DNA of 64,000 bases from Ruminococcus sp. AM36-2AA (GTDB lineage Bacteria; Bacillota; Clostridia; Lachnospirales; Lachnospiraceae), in assembly GCF_003461955.1 (NCBI RefSeq), contig NZ_QTYB01000008.1, positions 95,827 to 159,826 on the forward strand, written 5' to 3'. Shown one piece after another: positions 44,000-51,939 of the stretch; position 1 is the first letter of the stretch, and the number at the start of each line of letters is the position of its first letter. The notes below the pieces were generated by a model. That model searched no databases and had not been told where the DNA came from. It saw only the letters and a list, made by a program, of their open reading frames with translations. A program made the position numbers and the translations under genes.

Positions 44000-44965
44000 T
44001 TAATACTCGATCAGACTCGCTCCATACGTCAGTCCGCCGCCGAATCCTGCAAGGACCAGTTTATCACCTCTCTGCAGTTCTCCGCTTCTCTTCACCTCAT
44101 CCAGAAGGATCAGAAGGCTTGCGGAAGACGTATTTCCATATCTGTCCATGTTCATGGGAAACCTGGAAATGTCTTCGCCCAGCCGCCTTGCCGCAGAACG
44201 GATGATCCGCTCGTTTGCCTGGTGGAGAAGATAATAGCGGATATCCCCACAGGGAACCTGCTCTCTGGAAAGAAGCTCCTTCACCGCTTCCGGTACTTTG
44301 GATACCGCAAAGGTAAACACTTCTTTTCCATTCATCTGTATGTAGGTTTCCTTTGCTTTGGGATTATTTTCGTAACAGATCTGATTTCTGCTCTGCAAGG
44401 TAAGTGCCCCGCCTTTTTTTCCAATGGAATGGGTTACCTGTGCATATCTGCCACCCTCTTCTGCTTTCAGCACAACTGCTCCTGCGCCGTCCCCGAAAAG
44501 GATGCAGGTACCACGGTCCGTCCAGTCCGTTAAACCGGACAGTTTTTCTGCACCGATCACAAGGGCACTCCGGTAAATTCCCTGGGCCAGGTATGCCTGC
44601 GCTGTGTTCAGTGCCAGAAGAGATCCCGTACAGGCTCCATTCAGATCAAAGCAGGTAGCATTTTCCGCTCCGATCTGCTCCTGTACACCACATGCCACAC
44701 AGGGCATGATCTCTGTAGGAGAGATCGTTGCTACAATAATCAGGTCGATTTCTTCCGCCTTCATACCTGCATCTTCCAGCGCCTTCTGCGCTGCCCGGGC
44801 TGCCATTGTCACGGTATCCTCGTTTTCTTTTGCAATATGTCTCTGTACCACGCCGGTTCTCTCACGGATCCACGCATCGCTGGTTTCCACCATTCTGGCA
44901 AGATCGTTGTTATCCCACACCTTATCCGGGACCCAGGAACCTGTTCCACATATTTTACCTGTCAT
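44000..44965 (-). CDS. fabH: Beta-ketoacyl-ACP synthase III
   Basis: Protein of 321 residues. Catalytic Cys112 (NGACTGS), His248 (LLHQANERI) and Asn278 (DRYGNTSSAS). It condenses acetyl- or branched acyl-CoA with malonyl-ACP to start fatty acids. An ATG four codons upstream (44977) is possible, but GGAG lies six bases before ATG 44965, and that start gives the canonical Cys112 numbering. First gene of the fab operon, behind a promoter with a FabT-like operator. Confidence 0.96.
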   Translation of the reverse strand: MTGKICGTGSWVPDKVWDNNDLARMVETSDAWIRERTGVVQRHIAKENEDTVTMAARAAQKALEDAGMKAEEIDLIIVATISPTEIMPCVACGVQEQIGAENATCFDLNGACTGSLLALNTAQAYLAQGIYRSALVIGAEKLSGLTDWTDRGTCILFGDGAGAVVLKAEEGGRYAQVTHSIGKKGGALTLQSRNQICYENNPKAKETYIQMNGKEVFTFAVSKVPEAVKELLSREQVPCGDIRYYLLHQANERIIRSAARRLGEDISRFPMNMDRYGNTSSASLLILLDEVKRSGELQRGDKLVLAGFGGGLTYGASLIEY

Positions 44966-45105
44966 CTTTTTCTCCATGATATCTGTCTTACATCAGCCTG
45001 TAAAAGATCTCATCCGGTGAACATTGCTTTTATGCTTTTCTGCAATGGCCTCCTGGCTGGATTAATCTATACTGCTGTTCTCTGATTTATCTTTTATCTT
45101 AAAAT

Positions 45106-45122
45106 ATTTTGATTATCAAATT
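45106..45122. promoter_or_regulatory. FabT-type operator palindrome
   Basis: ATTTTGATTATCAAATT has the perfect arms TTTGAT and ATCAAA around one base. It agrees at every position with the pattern I recall for the Streptococcus pneumoniae FabT site (ANTTTGATTATCAAATT). It overlaps the -10 element and start point of the fab promoter, so bound repressor would block RNA polymerase. The MarR protein of this operon is the obvious binder. Confidence 0.8.
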
Positions 45123-45147
45123 ATATCATCATAAAAGTATTTGTCAA
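45120..45147 (-). promoter_or_regulatory. Consensus promoter of the fab operon
   Basis: Minus strand TTGACA (45142-45147), 16 bases, TATAAT (45120-45125). Both hexamers are perfect consensus, as expected for a promoter that is held down by a repressor. Confidence 0.85.
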
Positions 45148-45199
45148 GAAGGAAATTTCTTATAAAAATCGTGGATATCCTGTCAGATGGGACTATGGT

Positions 45200-45228
45200 T
45201 TGGTATGAATGGAATTTTGTGCTATGAT
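45200..45228 (+). promoter_or_regulatory. Possible promoter of the YczE-like gene
   Basis: TTGGTA (45200-45205), 17 bases, TATGAT (45223-45228). A TATAAT nine bases further on lacks a good -35. Confidence 0.4.
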
Positions 45229-45342
45229 TGTTATAATGCAAAATCAGAAGTAAAAGCCTGCTCTTATCGTGCAGACATGAACAACTTTTAACCTCTTTGC
45301 ATCTGATATCTTATATTTTGCTAAAAGAGAGTGTGATAAGAA

Positions 45343-46056
45343 ATGAAAAAGAACTTGTTCCTTCGGATCGTCTTCTACGTTGCCGGTCTTCTGATCCTGG
45401 CGCTGGGGATCATCCTGAACACCAAATCGGGCCTGGGTGTCTCCCCGATCATTTCTGTGGCCTACAGCATCGCCACCATTGGAGGATTTAATTTTGGTAA
45501 TATTACCTTCCTTTTATATTCCGCATTTGTTGTAGTTGAGATTGTTTTACATATCTTCCGAAACCACAGATATTCCGGGGAAGCAGGCGGTGCCATTGCT
45601 CCGGCAGCACACCGGGATCTGAAGCTGGTGCTTATAATGGACCTTCTTCAGCTGCCTTTAAGCCTTGTGTTTACACGTTTTATGAATCTGTTTTCCGCAC
45701 TGCTTCCGACACCCTCTGACAATATGTCATCCAGACTTCTGGTCCTTGCCGCCGGAATCATCCTTACCGGGATTGGTGCCGCCATGTCTCTGAACATGCG
45801 TATCATCCCCAACCCGGGAGACGGGATCGTACAGGCCATTTCCGACTGTATCGGGAAATCTGTTGGGTTCACCAAGAACTGTTTCGACCTCTTTAATATC
45901 TGCCTTACCACTTCCATTGGCCTGCTCTTCGCTCATAAGCTGATCGGCATCGGCCTTGGAACTGTGATCGCTGTACTTGGCGTAGGCCGTGTTATCGCGG
46001 TCTTCAATCGCCTTTTTATGAAAAAAATGACAGCTGCCGCAGGCGTGGAGTATTGA
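45343..46056 (+). CDS. YczE/YitT-like integral membrane protein
   Basis: Protein of 237 residues with about five membrane helices. LILALGIILNTKSGLGVSPIISVAYSI and MRIIPNPGDGIVQAISDCIGKSVGF are typical of the YczE/DUF6198 group, whose function is unknown. An insertion of polar residues (RNHRYSGEAGGAIAPAAHRD) sits in the first long loop. The weak site AAGAAATG lies close to the start, so the exact ATG is less certain. The terminator stem begins inside the last codons. Confidence 0.8.
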   Translation: MKKNLFLRIVFYVAGLLILALGIILNTKSGLGVSPIISVAYSIATIGGFNFGNITFLLYSAFVVVEIVLHIFRNHRYSGEAGGAIAPAAHRDLKLVLIMDLLQLPLSLVFTRFMNLFSALLPTPSDNMSSRLLVLAAGIILTGIGAAMSLNMRIIPNPGDGIVQAISDCIGKSVGFTKNCFDLFNICLTTSIGLLFAHKLIGIGLGTVIAVLGVGRVIAVFNRLFMKKMTAAAGVEY

Positions 46057-46085
46057 TCTCCACTGCCATACGGTAGCTGTTTTAT
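46030..46085 (+). terminator. Terminator overlapping the end of the YczE-like gene
   Basis: ACAGCTGCCG and GTGGAG (46030-46050) pair with CTCCAC and CGGTAGCTGT (46058-46080) around the stop codon, followed by TTTTATTTT. The coding sequence supplies the left arm. Confidence 0.75.
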
Positions 46086-46086
46086 T

Positions 46087-46359
46087 TTACTTCATCGCCC
46101 ACTGCACCAGGCACATTGCACCGATCTGCACCAACAGTATTACCGGTACACCAATCGCAAATTTGGCTTTGCGGGTTTTGTGGTGAAAAAAACGCATGCC
46201 CAGGATAGCTCCAACGCTGCCACCGATGACAGCACTCAGGATCAGAGTTTTCTCCGGAATCCGCCAGGCATTACGCCGGGCTTTCTGCTTGTCGGCTCCG
46301 AAAAGTACAAAAGCCAGGATATTCACTGCAAGCAGATAATAATATATGTAATCGTTCAT
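46087..46359 (-). CDS. DUF1294 small membrane protein
   Basis: Protein of 90 residues with three hydrophobic segments. FVLFGADKQKARRNAWRIPEKTL and GGSVGAILGMRFFHHKTRKAKF are the marks of DUF1294, a short membrane family without known function. The frame opens 20 codons earlier, overlapping the MnmM gene, but ATG 46359 has GGAGGGAGATATC in front. Last gene of a small operon. Confidence 0.85.
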   Translation of the reverse strand: MNDYIYYYLLAVNILAFVLFGADKQKARRNAWRIPEKTLILSAVIGGSVGAILGMRFFHHKTRKAKFAIGVPVILLVQIGAMCLVQWAMK

Positions 46360-46415
46360 GATATCTCCCTCCGAGCTCTGTGTCCTATATTTCGGACAGT
46401 AGCAGATTCTTGTAT

Positions 46416-46982
46416 TCACTGCAGTTTAATGATCAGCACCGGTATGGGCGGATTATTTGGCCGGTTTACATATTCCGACTGGATCACCAGATACTTATGA
46501 GGATCCAGCTGACGGATAAATGAAAGCATCGCATCCCGTTCCTGAAATCCGGTATCCCCACCGCTGTAAATACAAATCGTCATAAGGCCGCCTTTTTTCA
46601 GAAGCGTAAGGCCGCTTTCCACTGCTCTTTTGCTGCTGTCCGCTCTGGTTGCCACAGAATGGTCTCCCCCTGGAAGATATCCCAGATTAAAGGTGATACA
46701 GGATACGGTTTCTGCTTCTGCATAGGCTGCCATGTTCTCATGGGAATCCAGGAACAGCTGATAATTCTCCGGACAGTCATCCTTTTTCAGGCGTTCTTCT
46801 GTGTGTTCCAATGCCTGTTTTTGAATGTCAAATGCCAGAACACGTCCATTTTCTCCCGCAAGTCTGCTCAACAATACAGTGTCGTTACCATTTCCCATCG
46901 TTGCATCAATACAAATATCTCCCGGCATGACCTGCTGCCGGATAAAATGTTGCGTGTATGCGGTGATCTGAAGATTTTTCAT
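46416..46982 (-). CDS. mnmM: tRNA 5-aminomethyl-2-thiouridine methyltransferase-like (YtqB/MnmM family)
   Basis: Protein of 188 residues. SAM motif IDATMGNGNDTVLLS, then ITFNLGYLPGGDH, a signature of the YtqB (rRNA_methylase) family, shown in Bacillus to complete the wobble modification of tRNA. IYSGGDTGFQERDAM follows. 22 bases after the GNAT gene. Symbol by family. Confidence 0.85.
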   Translation of the reverse strand: MKNLQITAYTQHFIRQQVMPGDICIDATMGNGNDTVLLSRLAGENGRVLAFDIQKQALEHTEERLKKDDCPENYQLFLDSHENMAAYAEAETVSCITFNLGYLPGGDHSVATRADSSKRAVESGLTLLKKGGLMTICIYSGGDTGFQERDAMLSFIRQLDPHKYLVIQSEYVNRPNNPPIPVLIIKLQ

Positions 46983-47004
46983 ACAAAAATCCTTTCAAGA
47001 TTTT

Positions 47005-47496
47005 TTACAGTTCATGATAATACGGGCAGATATCCTCATAATGTCCGTCCTTCATACGGAAGCCCTTCGGGATCACCCCAAGCTGTGTAAATCCAAGTCT
47101 CTCATAAAGATGTCTTGCATGGACATTACATGCCACAACTGCATTAAACTGGAGAACACCAAAACCGTGCTCTTTTCCCTGGATCAGACAGTCGGATACC
47201 AGTTTTTCTCCGATATGAAGTCCTCTGGAATCTCTGCTTACCGCATAGCTGGCATTGCAGATATGTCCACATCTTCCGATATTATTCGGATGAAGGATAT
47301 AAAGGCCGTAAACTTTTCCGCTCTCCTCATCCACTGCAGCCGCTGTATAGGTCTGCTCCGCAAAGAATACCTTTCCGGTTTCCTCATTCAGATATTCTTC
47401 CTGTGGAAAAGCCACGCCATCTTCCACCACTTCATTCCAGATCCGGATCAGATCCGAAAGATCTTTTTCCTCGTATTTTCTTACTGTAATATTCAT
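47005..47496 (-). CDS. GNAT-family N-acetyltransferase
   Basis: Protein of 163 residues. NASYAVSRDSRGLHIGEKLV holds the acetyl-CoA loop, and VVACNVHARHLYERLGFTQLG the C-terminal half. An early in-frame start is passed over because GAGAGGAGATAATT lies before ATG 47496. Acceptor unknown. Co-transcribed with the mnmM-like gene. Confidence 0.88.
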   Translation of the reverse strand: MNITVRKYEEKDLSDLIRIWNEVVEDGVAFPQEEYLNEETGKVFFAEQTYTAAAVDEESGKVYGLYILHPNNIGRCGHICNASYAVSRDSRGLHIGEKLVSDCLIQGKEHGFGVLQFNAVVACNVHARHLYERLGFTQLGVIPKGFRMKDGHYEDICPYYHEL

Positions 47497-47591
47497 AATT
47501 ATCTCCTCTCCGGTCAGGCTCCGGGACTCTTCCAAAAATCATGACCCGGTTTTATCTCTGTAAAGCATACATTCTCAGTCAACCCGCCCGT

Positions 47592-48227
47592 TTATCGTAA
47601 TTCCACATTCCGGCCGTCTCTTTTGATCACACCCTCATCAGACAGGTTTTTGATCTCACGCATCATGGCGCTTCGGTCCACACTTAAATACTGGGCCAGT
47701 GCGGTATAGGACATGGGCAGTTTAAACTTCCCGGTATTTTTCTCCGCAGCCAGGGAATGCAGATAAGCCATCAGCTTCTTCCTGGTGGAAGATCTGGAAA
47801 GCATATAGATCCGGTCCGTCTGCTGTCTGGAGTGAAGGGCCGTCATCTGCAGAAGATTGCTGACCATCTGGCTGTGATGATGACAGGCATTTTCACAGCG
47901 TTTGATCACATGCTCATAATCAATGAACATCACCCTCGTCTCCGTGGCAGCGCACACATAATAATGCTGGGAATCCGACGGAAGCAAAAACGGTTCACCA
48001 AATACACTGTCCTTATTCAGTTCATCGATGACATACTCATTTCCATCTTCATCACAGCAGTAAAGCACCGCCCGTCCCTCCTGGATCAGCCCGATTTTTT
48101 TCATAGAACCGGAATATTCCATAATGGTTTCTCCATTCTGAAAAACAGCCTCCCGGACTTTGAAACAGACACGCATTCTTTCCTGTTCTTCGGGCAAAAT
48201 ATCCGTAAATAAAGTAATGTGCTCCAT
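47592..48227 (-). CDS. Crp/Fnr-family transcriptional regulator
   Basis: Protein of 211 residues. N-terminal cyclic-nucleotide-binding-like beta roll (KIGLIQEGRAVLYCCDEDGNEY, DSVFGEPFLL) and C-terminal HTH (MSYTALAQYLSVDRSAMMREIKNLSDEGVIKRDG). No N-terminal cysteine cluster of the FNR type is seen, so an [4Fe-4S] sensor is unlikely; Cys and His residues near 125-135 might bind a ligand. ATG 48227 with GGGGAGGAAAAAC upstream is the start; the frame continues far beyond only by chance. Divergent from the flavodiiron gene, which it probably controls. Confidence 0.88.
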   Translation of the reverse strand: MEHITLFTDILPEEQERMRVCFKVREAVFQNGETIMEYSGSMKKIGLIQEGRAVLYCCDEDGNEYVIDELNKDSVFGEPFLLPSDSQHYYVCAATETRVMFIDYEHVIKRCENACHHHSQMVSNLLQMTALHSRQQTDRIYMLSRSSTRKKLMAYLHSLAAEKNTGKFKLPMSYTALAQYLSVDRSAMMREIKNLSDEGVIKRDGRNVELR

Positions 48228-48325
48228 GTTTTTCCTCCCCTCCTCACCAGCCAGATGAACCGTACATGTTTCTGATTTTATACCAGCACAGAAAAAATGT
48301 AAAGTCTGGAAAATTTCCCCTGTTT

Positions 48326-48341
48326 TGTTGTATTTGCAACA
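48326..48341. promoter_or_regulatory. Candidate Crp/Fnr-type operator
   Basis: TGTTGTATTTGCAACA: perfect TGTTG and CAACA arms, six-base spacer. It lies between the divergent regulator and flavodiiron genes, about 50 bases upstream of a plausible flavodiiron transcription start (TTGTCA, 17 bases, TTTATC at 48347-48375). Confidence 0.5.
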
Positions 48342-48443
48342 GTTTTTGTCAGTAAAATCTGTTATATTTTTATCAAAGTTAAGGAACAAACAAAACACAG
48401 TCACATAAATAAATCCACCATAGAAAGAAAAGAGGAATTGCTC

Positions 48444-50237
48444 ATGAAAATCACAGATACTATCAAATATGTAGGCGTTAATGATCATCAGGTTGACCTT
48501 TTTGAAGGCCAGTACAAAGTGCCAAACGGCATGTCCTATAACTCCTATGTGATCCTGGACGAAAAAGTTGCAGTTATGGATACCGTAGATGCCAATTTTA
48601 CCCACGAATGGCTGGATAATATTCAGCAGGTTCTGGGTGACCGGAAACCGGATTATCTGATCGTACAGCATATGGAACCGGACCACGCAGCCAACATCGC
48701 CAACTTCATGAAAGTTTATCCGGACACCATCGTTGTCTCCAACAAAAAAGCCTTCGCCATGATGCAGAATTTCTTTGACCTGGATCTGGAAGGCCAGCAG
48801 GTTATCGTAGATAATGGTGGAACTCTTTCTCTTGGAAAGCACAACCTGACTTTTGTATTTGCGCCGATGGTTCACTGGCCGGAAGTTATGGTTACTTATG
48901 ACAGCACAGAAAAGGTTCTTTTCTCCGCAGACGGTTTCGGAAAATTCGGTGCCCTGGATGTGGAAGAACCATGGGACGATGAGGCAAGAAGATACTTTAT
49001 CGGTATCGTTGGAAAATATGGCGTACAGGTGCAGAACCTTCTGAAAGTAGCCGCAACTCTGGATATCCAGACCATCTGCCCGCTTCACGGACCGGTTCTT
49101 ACTGAAGATCTTGGACATTATATCAGTCTCTATGATACCTGGTCTTCCTATACACCGGAGGATGACGGAATCGTGATCGCCTACACTTCCGTTTACGGCC
49201 ACACAAGAACAGCAGTCGCACAGCTTGCCGATAAATTCCGTGCCAAAGGATGTCCGCGTGTTCTGATCTATGACCTTGCAAGAGATGACATGTCTCAGGC
49301 ACTGAGCGACGCTTTCCGCTACTCCAAACTGGTTCTGGCAACCACCACATACAACGCAAGCATCTATCCGTTTATGAACGACTTTATCACCCGTCTGGTA
49401 GAGCACAACTTCCAGAACCGTACCGTAGGTCTGATCGAAAACGGAACCTGGGCACCGCTGGCAGCAAAAGTCATGAAAGAGATGCTTTCCAAGTGCAAAA
49501 AGATCAACTGGCTGAATACCACCGTTAAGATCATGTCCGCAGTAAACGAAGAAAACCGCAAACAGATGGAATCCATGGCTGATGAACTCTGCCAGGAATA
49601 CATTGCCAAAAGCGATGATCTTGCCAACAAGAGTGATATGACCGCTCTGTTCCGCATCGGTTACGGCCTCTATGTGGTAACTTCCAACGATGGCAAAAAG
49701 GACAACGGCCTGATCGTCAACACCGTTACACAGCTTACTGACAATCCATACCGCGTAGCTGTCAACATCAACAAGGCCAACTACTCTCACCACGTGATCC
49801 AGCAGACCGGTATCATGAACGTAAACTGTCTGTCTATAGAAGCTCCGTTCTCTGTTTTTGAACAGTTCGGATTCCAGTCCGGCAGAAGCACCGATAAATT
49901 TGCAGGCCAGAAAGTGAACCACTCTGACAATGGACTGGTATTCCTGGACAAATATATCAATGCTTTCATGTCTCTGAAAGTGGAAAATTACGTAGATCTT
50001 GGTACTCACGGAATGTTCATCTGCAGCGTCACAGAGGCCCGTGTCATGAACGATCAGGAGACCATGACTTACACCTACTATCAGAAACATGTAAAACCAC
50101 AGCCACAGACTGAAGGCAAAAAAGGCTGGGTATGCAAAGTCTGCGGATATATCTATGAAGGCGATGAACTTCCGGAAGATATCATCTGCCCACTGTGCAA
50201 ACATGGCGCTGTGGATTTTGAACCTATCGAAGGATAA
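48444..50237 (+). CDS. Flavodiiron protein with flavin-reductase and rubredoxin domains
   Basis: Protein of 597 residues with four modules. Residues 1-245: metallo-beta-lactamase-like diiron domain with HMEPDH at 76-81, VHWPE, SADGFG and CPLHGP ligands. About 250-390: flavodoxin (IAYTSVYGHTRTA). About 405-550: flavin reductase-like (FRIGYGLYVVTS). Last 35 residues: rubredoxin-like CKVCGYIYEG and CPLC. Such enzymes reduce oxygen or nitric oxide to protect anaerobes; having the flavin reductase and rubredoxin fused allows direct use of NAD(P)H. ATG 48444 has AGAGGAATTGCTC before it; a TTG two codons earlier is not needed. Confidence 0.95.
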   Translation: MKITDTIKYVGVNDHQVDLFEGQYKVPNGMSYNSYVILDEKVAVMDTVDANFTHEWLDNIQQVLGDRKPDYLIVQHMEPDHAANIANFMKVYPDTIVVSNKKAFAMMQNFFDLDLEGQQVIVDNGGTLSLGKHNLTFVFAPMVHWPEVMVTYDSTEKVLFSADGFGKFGALDVEEPWDDEARRYFIGIVGKYGVQVQNLLKVAATLDIQTICPLHGPVLTEDLGHYISLYDTWSSYTPEDDGIVIAYTSVYGHTRTAVAQLADKFRAKGCPRVLIYDLARDDMSQALSDAFRYSKLVLATTTYNASIYPFMNDFITRLVEHNFQNRTVGLIENGTWAPLAAKVMKEMLSKCKKINWLNTTVKIMSAVNEENRKQMESMADELCQEYIAKSDDLANKSDMTALFRIGYGLYVVTSNDGKKDNGLIVNTVTQLTDNPYRVAVNINKANYSHHVIQQTGIMNVNCLSIEAPFSVFEQFGFQSGRSTDKFAGQKVNHSDNGLVFLDKYINAFMSLKVENYVDLGTHGMFICSVTEARVMNDQETMTYTYYQKHVKPQPQTEGKKGWVCKVCGYIYEGDELPEDIICPLCKHGAVDFEPIEG

Positions 50238-50305
50238 GATAAAAATCCCGATCAACTGATCTTATCCGGTTACAACTCCCTTGTTTTTACAAATTATAAA
50301 CCATC

Positions 50306-50340
50306 AAAAAAAGACAGACATTCATGGCCTGTCTTTTTTT
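50306..50340. terminator. Bidirectional terminator (flavodiiron / glycerate kinase)
   Basis: AAAAAAAGACAG pairs with CTGTCTTTTTTT around an 11-base loop. Convergent genes on both sides. Confidence 0.85.
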
Positions 50341-50411
50341 GCGTTATCATCTGATATCTTTTCAGCATCTTTTATCTGACGGATTTTTGTGCTTTGCAGA
50401 TCGGCTTTCTC

Positions 50412-51542
50412 TTATTTCATCAGTCTGATAACCTGCTCTGCGGTATCTGCCAGATTCCGTTTTGCGTTCTCACTTTTCATGGCCTCCTCCAGAGTTACCA
50501 CTCCACGGAGGATCGGGAAAAATGCATCGATTCCCGCATCGTTGCAGGCTCTTGCGTCACGCTGTACGGCGCCTGCAAAAGCGATCACTTTTTTGCCATA
50601 TTTCTTTGCAAGTTTTGCAACACCTACCGGAGCTTTTCCCATGGCTGTCTGTCCATCCATGCGTCCCTCACCTGTGATCACAAGATCCGCGTCTTTGATG
50701 TAGTCCTCAAGTTTTGTCTCATCCAGTACGATGTTGATTCCGGATTCCAGAACTGCATCGGTAAATGTAAGAAACGCAAATCCCATTCCACCGGCTGCTC
50801 CTGTTCCCGGATACTTTGGATCTGCTTTTGGAAAACGCTCTTTTGCAAGCTCTGCATAAGCGCCCAGCCACTGATCCATATCCTGGATCATCTCAGGTGT
50901 GGCTCCTTTTTGCGGTCCGTAGATGGCACTGCATCCAAGCTCTCCGCAAAGAGGATTGGTTACATCGCAGGCAACACGGAATTTACATTCTGCAAGCTCC
51001 GGAATTACATAGGCATCTGTGATCTCTGTGATATCTTTCAGTCCTCTTGCGCCTGGAAGAACCTGTTTTCCATCTTTGTCCAGAAATGCATAGCCAAGTG
51101 CCTGAAGCATTCCCACACCACCGTCATTGGTGGCACTTCCGCCGATACCCACGATAAATCTGCGGCAGCCTTTTTCGATGGCATCTTTGATCACCTCACC
51201 GACGCCGTAGGTTGTAGTATAAAGAGGATTTCTTTTTTCGTCCGGAACCTGTGTGATTCCTGCTGCACCGGCCATCTCGATCACTGCGGTCTTTGTACTT
51301 TCAATAATGCCGTACTCACAGATCACCGGCTCTCCAAGAGGACCTGTAACTTTTACATGCTCTGTTTTTCCATTCATTCCCGCAACAAGAGCTTCTACTG
51401 TTCCCTCTCCGCCATCTGCCAGAGGTCTTACAAGAACCTCAGCCTCTGCGTCTACACGATGGATGCCTTCTGCTGCTGCAAACCCTGCCTCCATGGATGT
51501 CATGCTGCCTTTAAAAGAATCGATTGCTGTTACTACCTTCAT
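50412..51542 (-). CDS. glxK: Glycerate kinase, GarK/GlxK family
   Basis: Protein of 376 residues. The opening VVTAIDSFKGSMTSMEAG, then VRPLADGGEGTVEAL, GIGGSATNDGGVGMLQALG and VITGEGRMDGQTAMGKAP, are the conserved blocks of the family. It phosphorylates D-glycerate to 2- or 3-phosphoglycerate. Divergent from a CdaR-type activator, a classic pairing for sugar-diacid or glycerate use. Confidence 0.95.
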   Translation of the reverse strand: MKVVTAIDSFKGSMTSMEAGFAAAEGIHRVDAEAEVLVRPLADGGEGTVEALVAGMNGKTEHVKVTGPLGEPVICEYGIIESTKTAVIEMAGAAGITQVPDEKRNPLYTTTYGVGEVIKDAIEKGCRRFIVGIGGSATNDGGVGMLQALGYAFLDKDGKQVLPGARGLKDITEITDAYVIPELAECKFRVACDVTNPLCGELGCSAIYGPQKGATPEMIQDMDQWLGAYAELAKERFPKADPKYPGTGAAGGMGFAFLTFTDAVLESGINIVLDETKLEDYIKDADLVITGEGRMDGQTAMGKAPVGVAKLAKKYGKKVIAFAGAVQRDARACNDAGIDAFFPILRGVVTLEEAMKSENAKRNLADTAEQVIRLMK

Positions 51543-51939
51543 TGTATTTTCCTCCTGTGAAAATTTTTATATAAATCAAATATCCTCGTTTACAGTTCGG
51601 GTGAACCTGCTTTTGTTTTTAATCATAATAAAATTAAGCCTGTATGTATATATTATATATACTATATTTTTAAATAATTTTTATATTTTATCGTTATAAA
51701 TAACATATTCAAATTGAAGCTATAAACCATATATGATATACTGACTCAAAGAAAGCACAGTCAAAAGGATATTCGCAATCCGCTTCGCTACGTAGCTCTA
51801 CACCAAATAACTGCTCCGCAGTTTATCAGGAGGAGCTTGCACTCCTCCTGATACAAGCAAGTCCCCACCCACTGCTTATTGCTTTTCGCAACCCCGCAGG
51901 GGACTTACTTGATTTGGTTAACTTTTCCAGGAGGATTCC
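51543..51939. other. Divergent region glxK / cdaR with A/T-rich tract and hairpin cluster
   Basis: Bases 51620-51720 are very A/T-rich and should hold the glycerate kinase promoter, but I could not fix its hexamers. Bases 51763-51910 hold a copy of the dispersed element (51763-51798), AACTGC/GCAGTT (51809-51823), an 11-bp perfect stem (51825-51852), and a long imperfect stem AAGCAAGTCCCC/GGGGACTTACTT (51856-51910) enclosing an ACCCCGCAGGGG motif. No coding frame. Confidence 0.6.
51763..51910. repeat. Dispersed intergenic element, copy C, with three further hairpins
   Basis: Begins AAAAGGATATTCGCAATCCG on the plus strand, then CTTCGCTACGTAGCTC. Next come the hairpins at 51809-51823, 51825-51852 and 51856-51910. 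This is the most complete copy and it ends about 12 bases before the Shine-Dalgarno site of the CdaR gene. Confidence 0.6.

Larger units (their letters stand above)
44978..45342. other. Divergent intergenic region (fabH / YczE-like gene)
   Basis: Contains the fab promoter and operator (45106-45147), a leader of about 130 bases to fabH, and a plus-strand promoter (45200-45228) for the YczE-like gene. No ACP gene or other coding frame is present. Confidence 0.6.

Noticed and set aside
48228..50255. In-frame extension of the Crp/Fnr gene to 887 residues, antisense to the flavodiiron gene
   Set aside because: The extension is the reverse complement of a well-supported gene, and a strong Shine-Dalgarno site and promoter-sized gap define the start at 48227.
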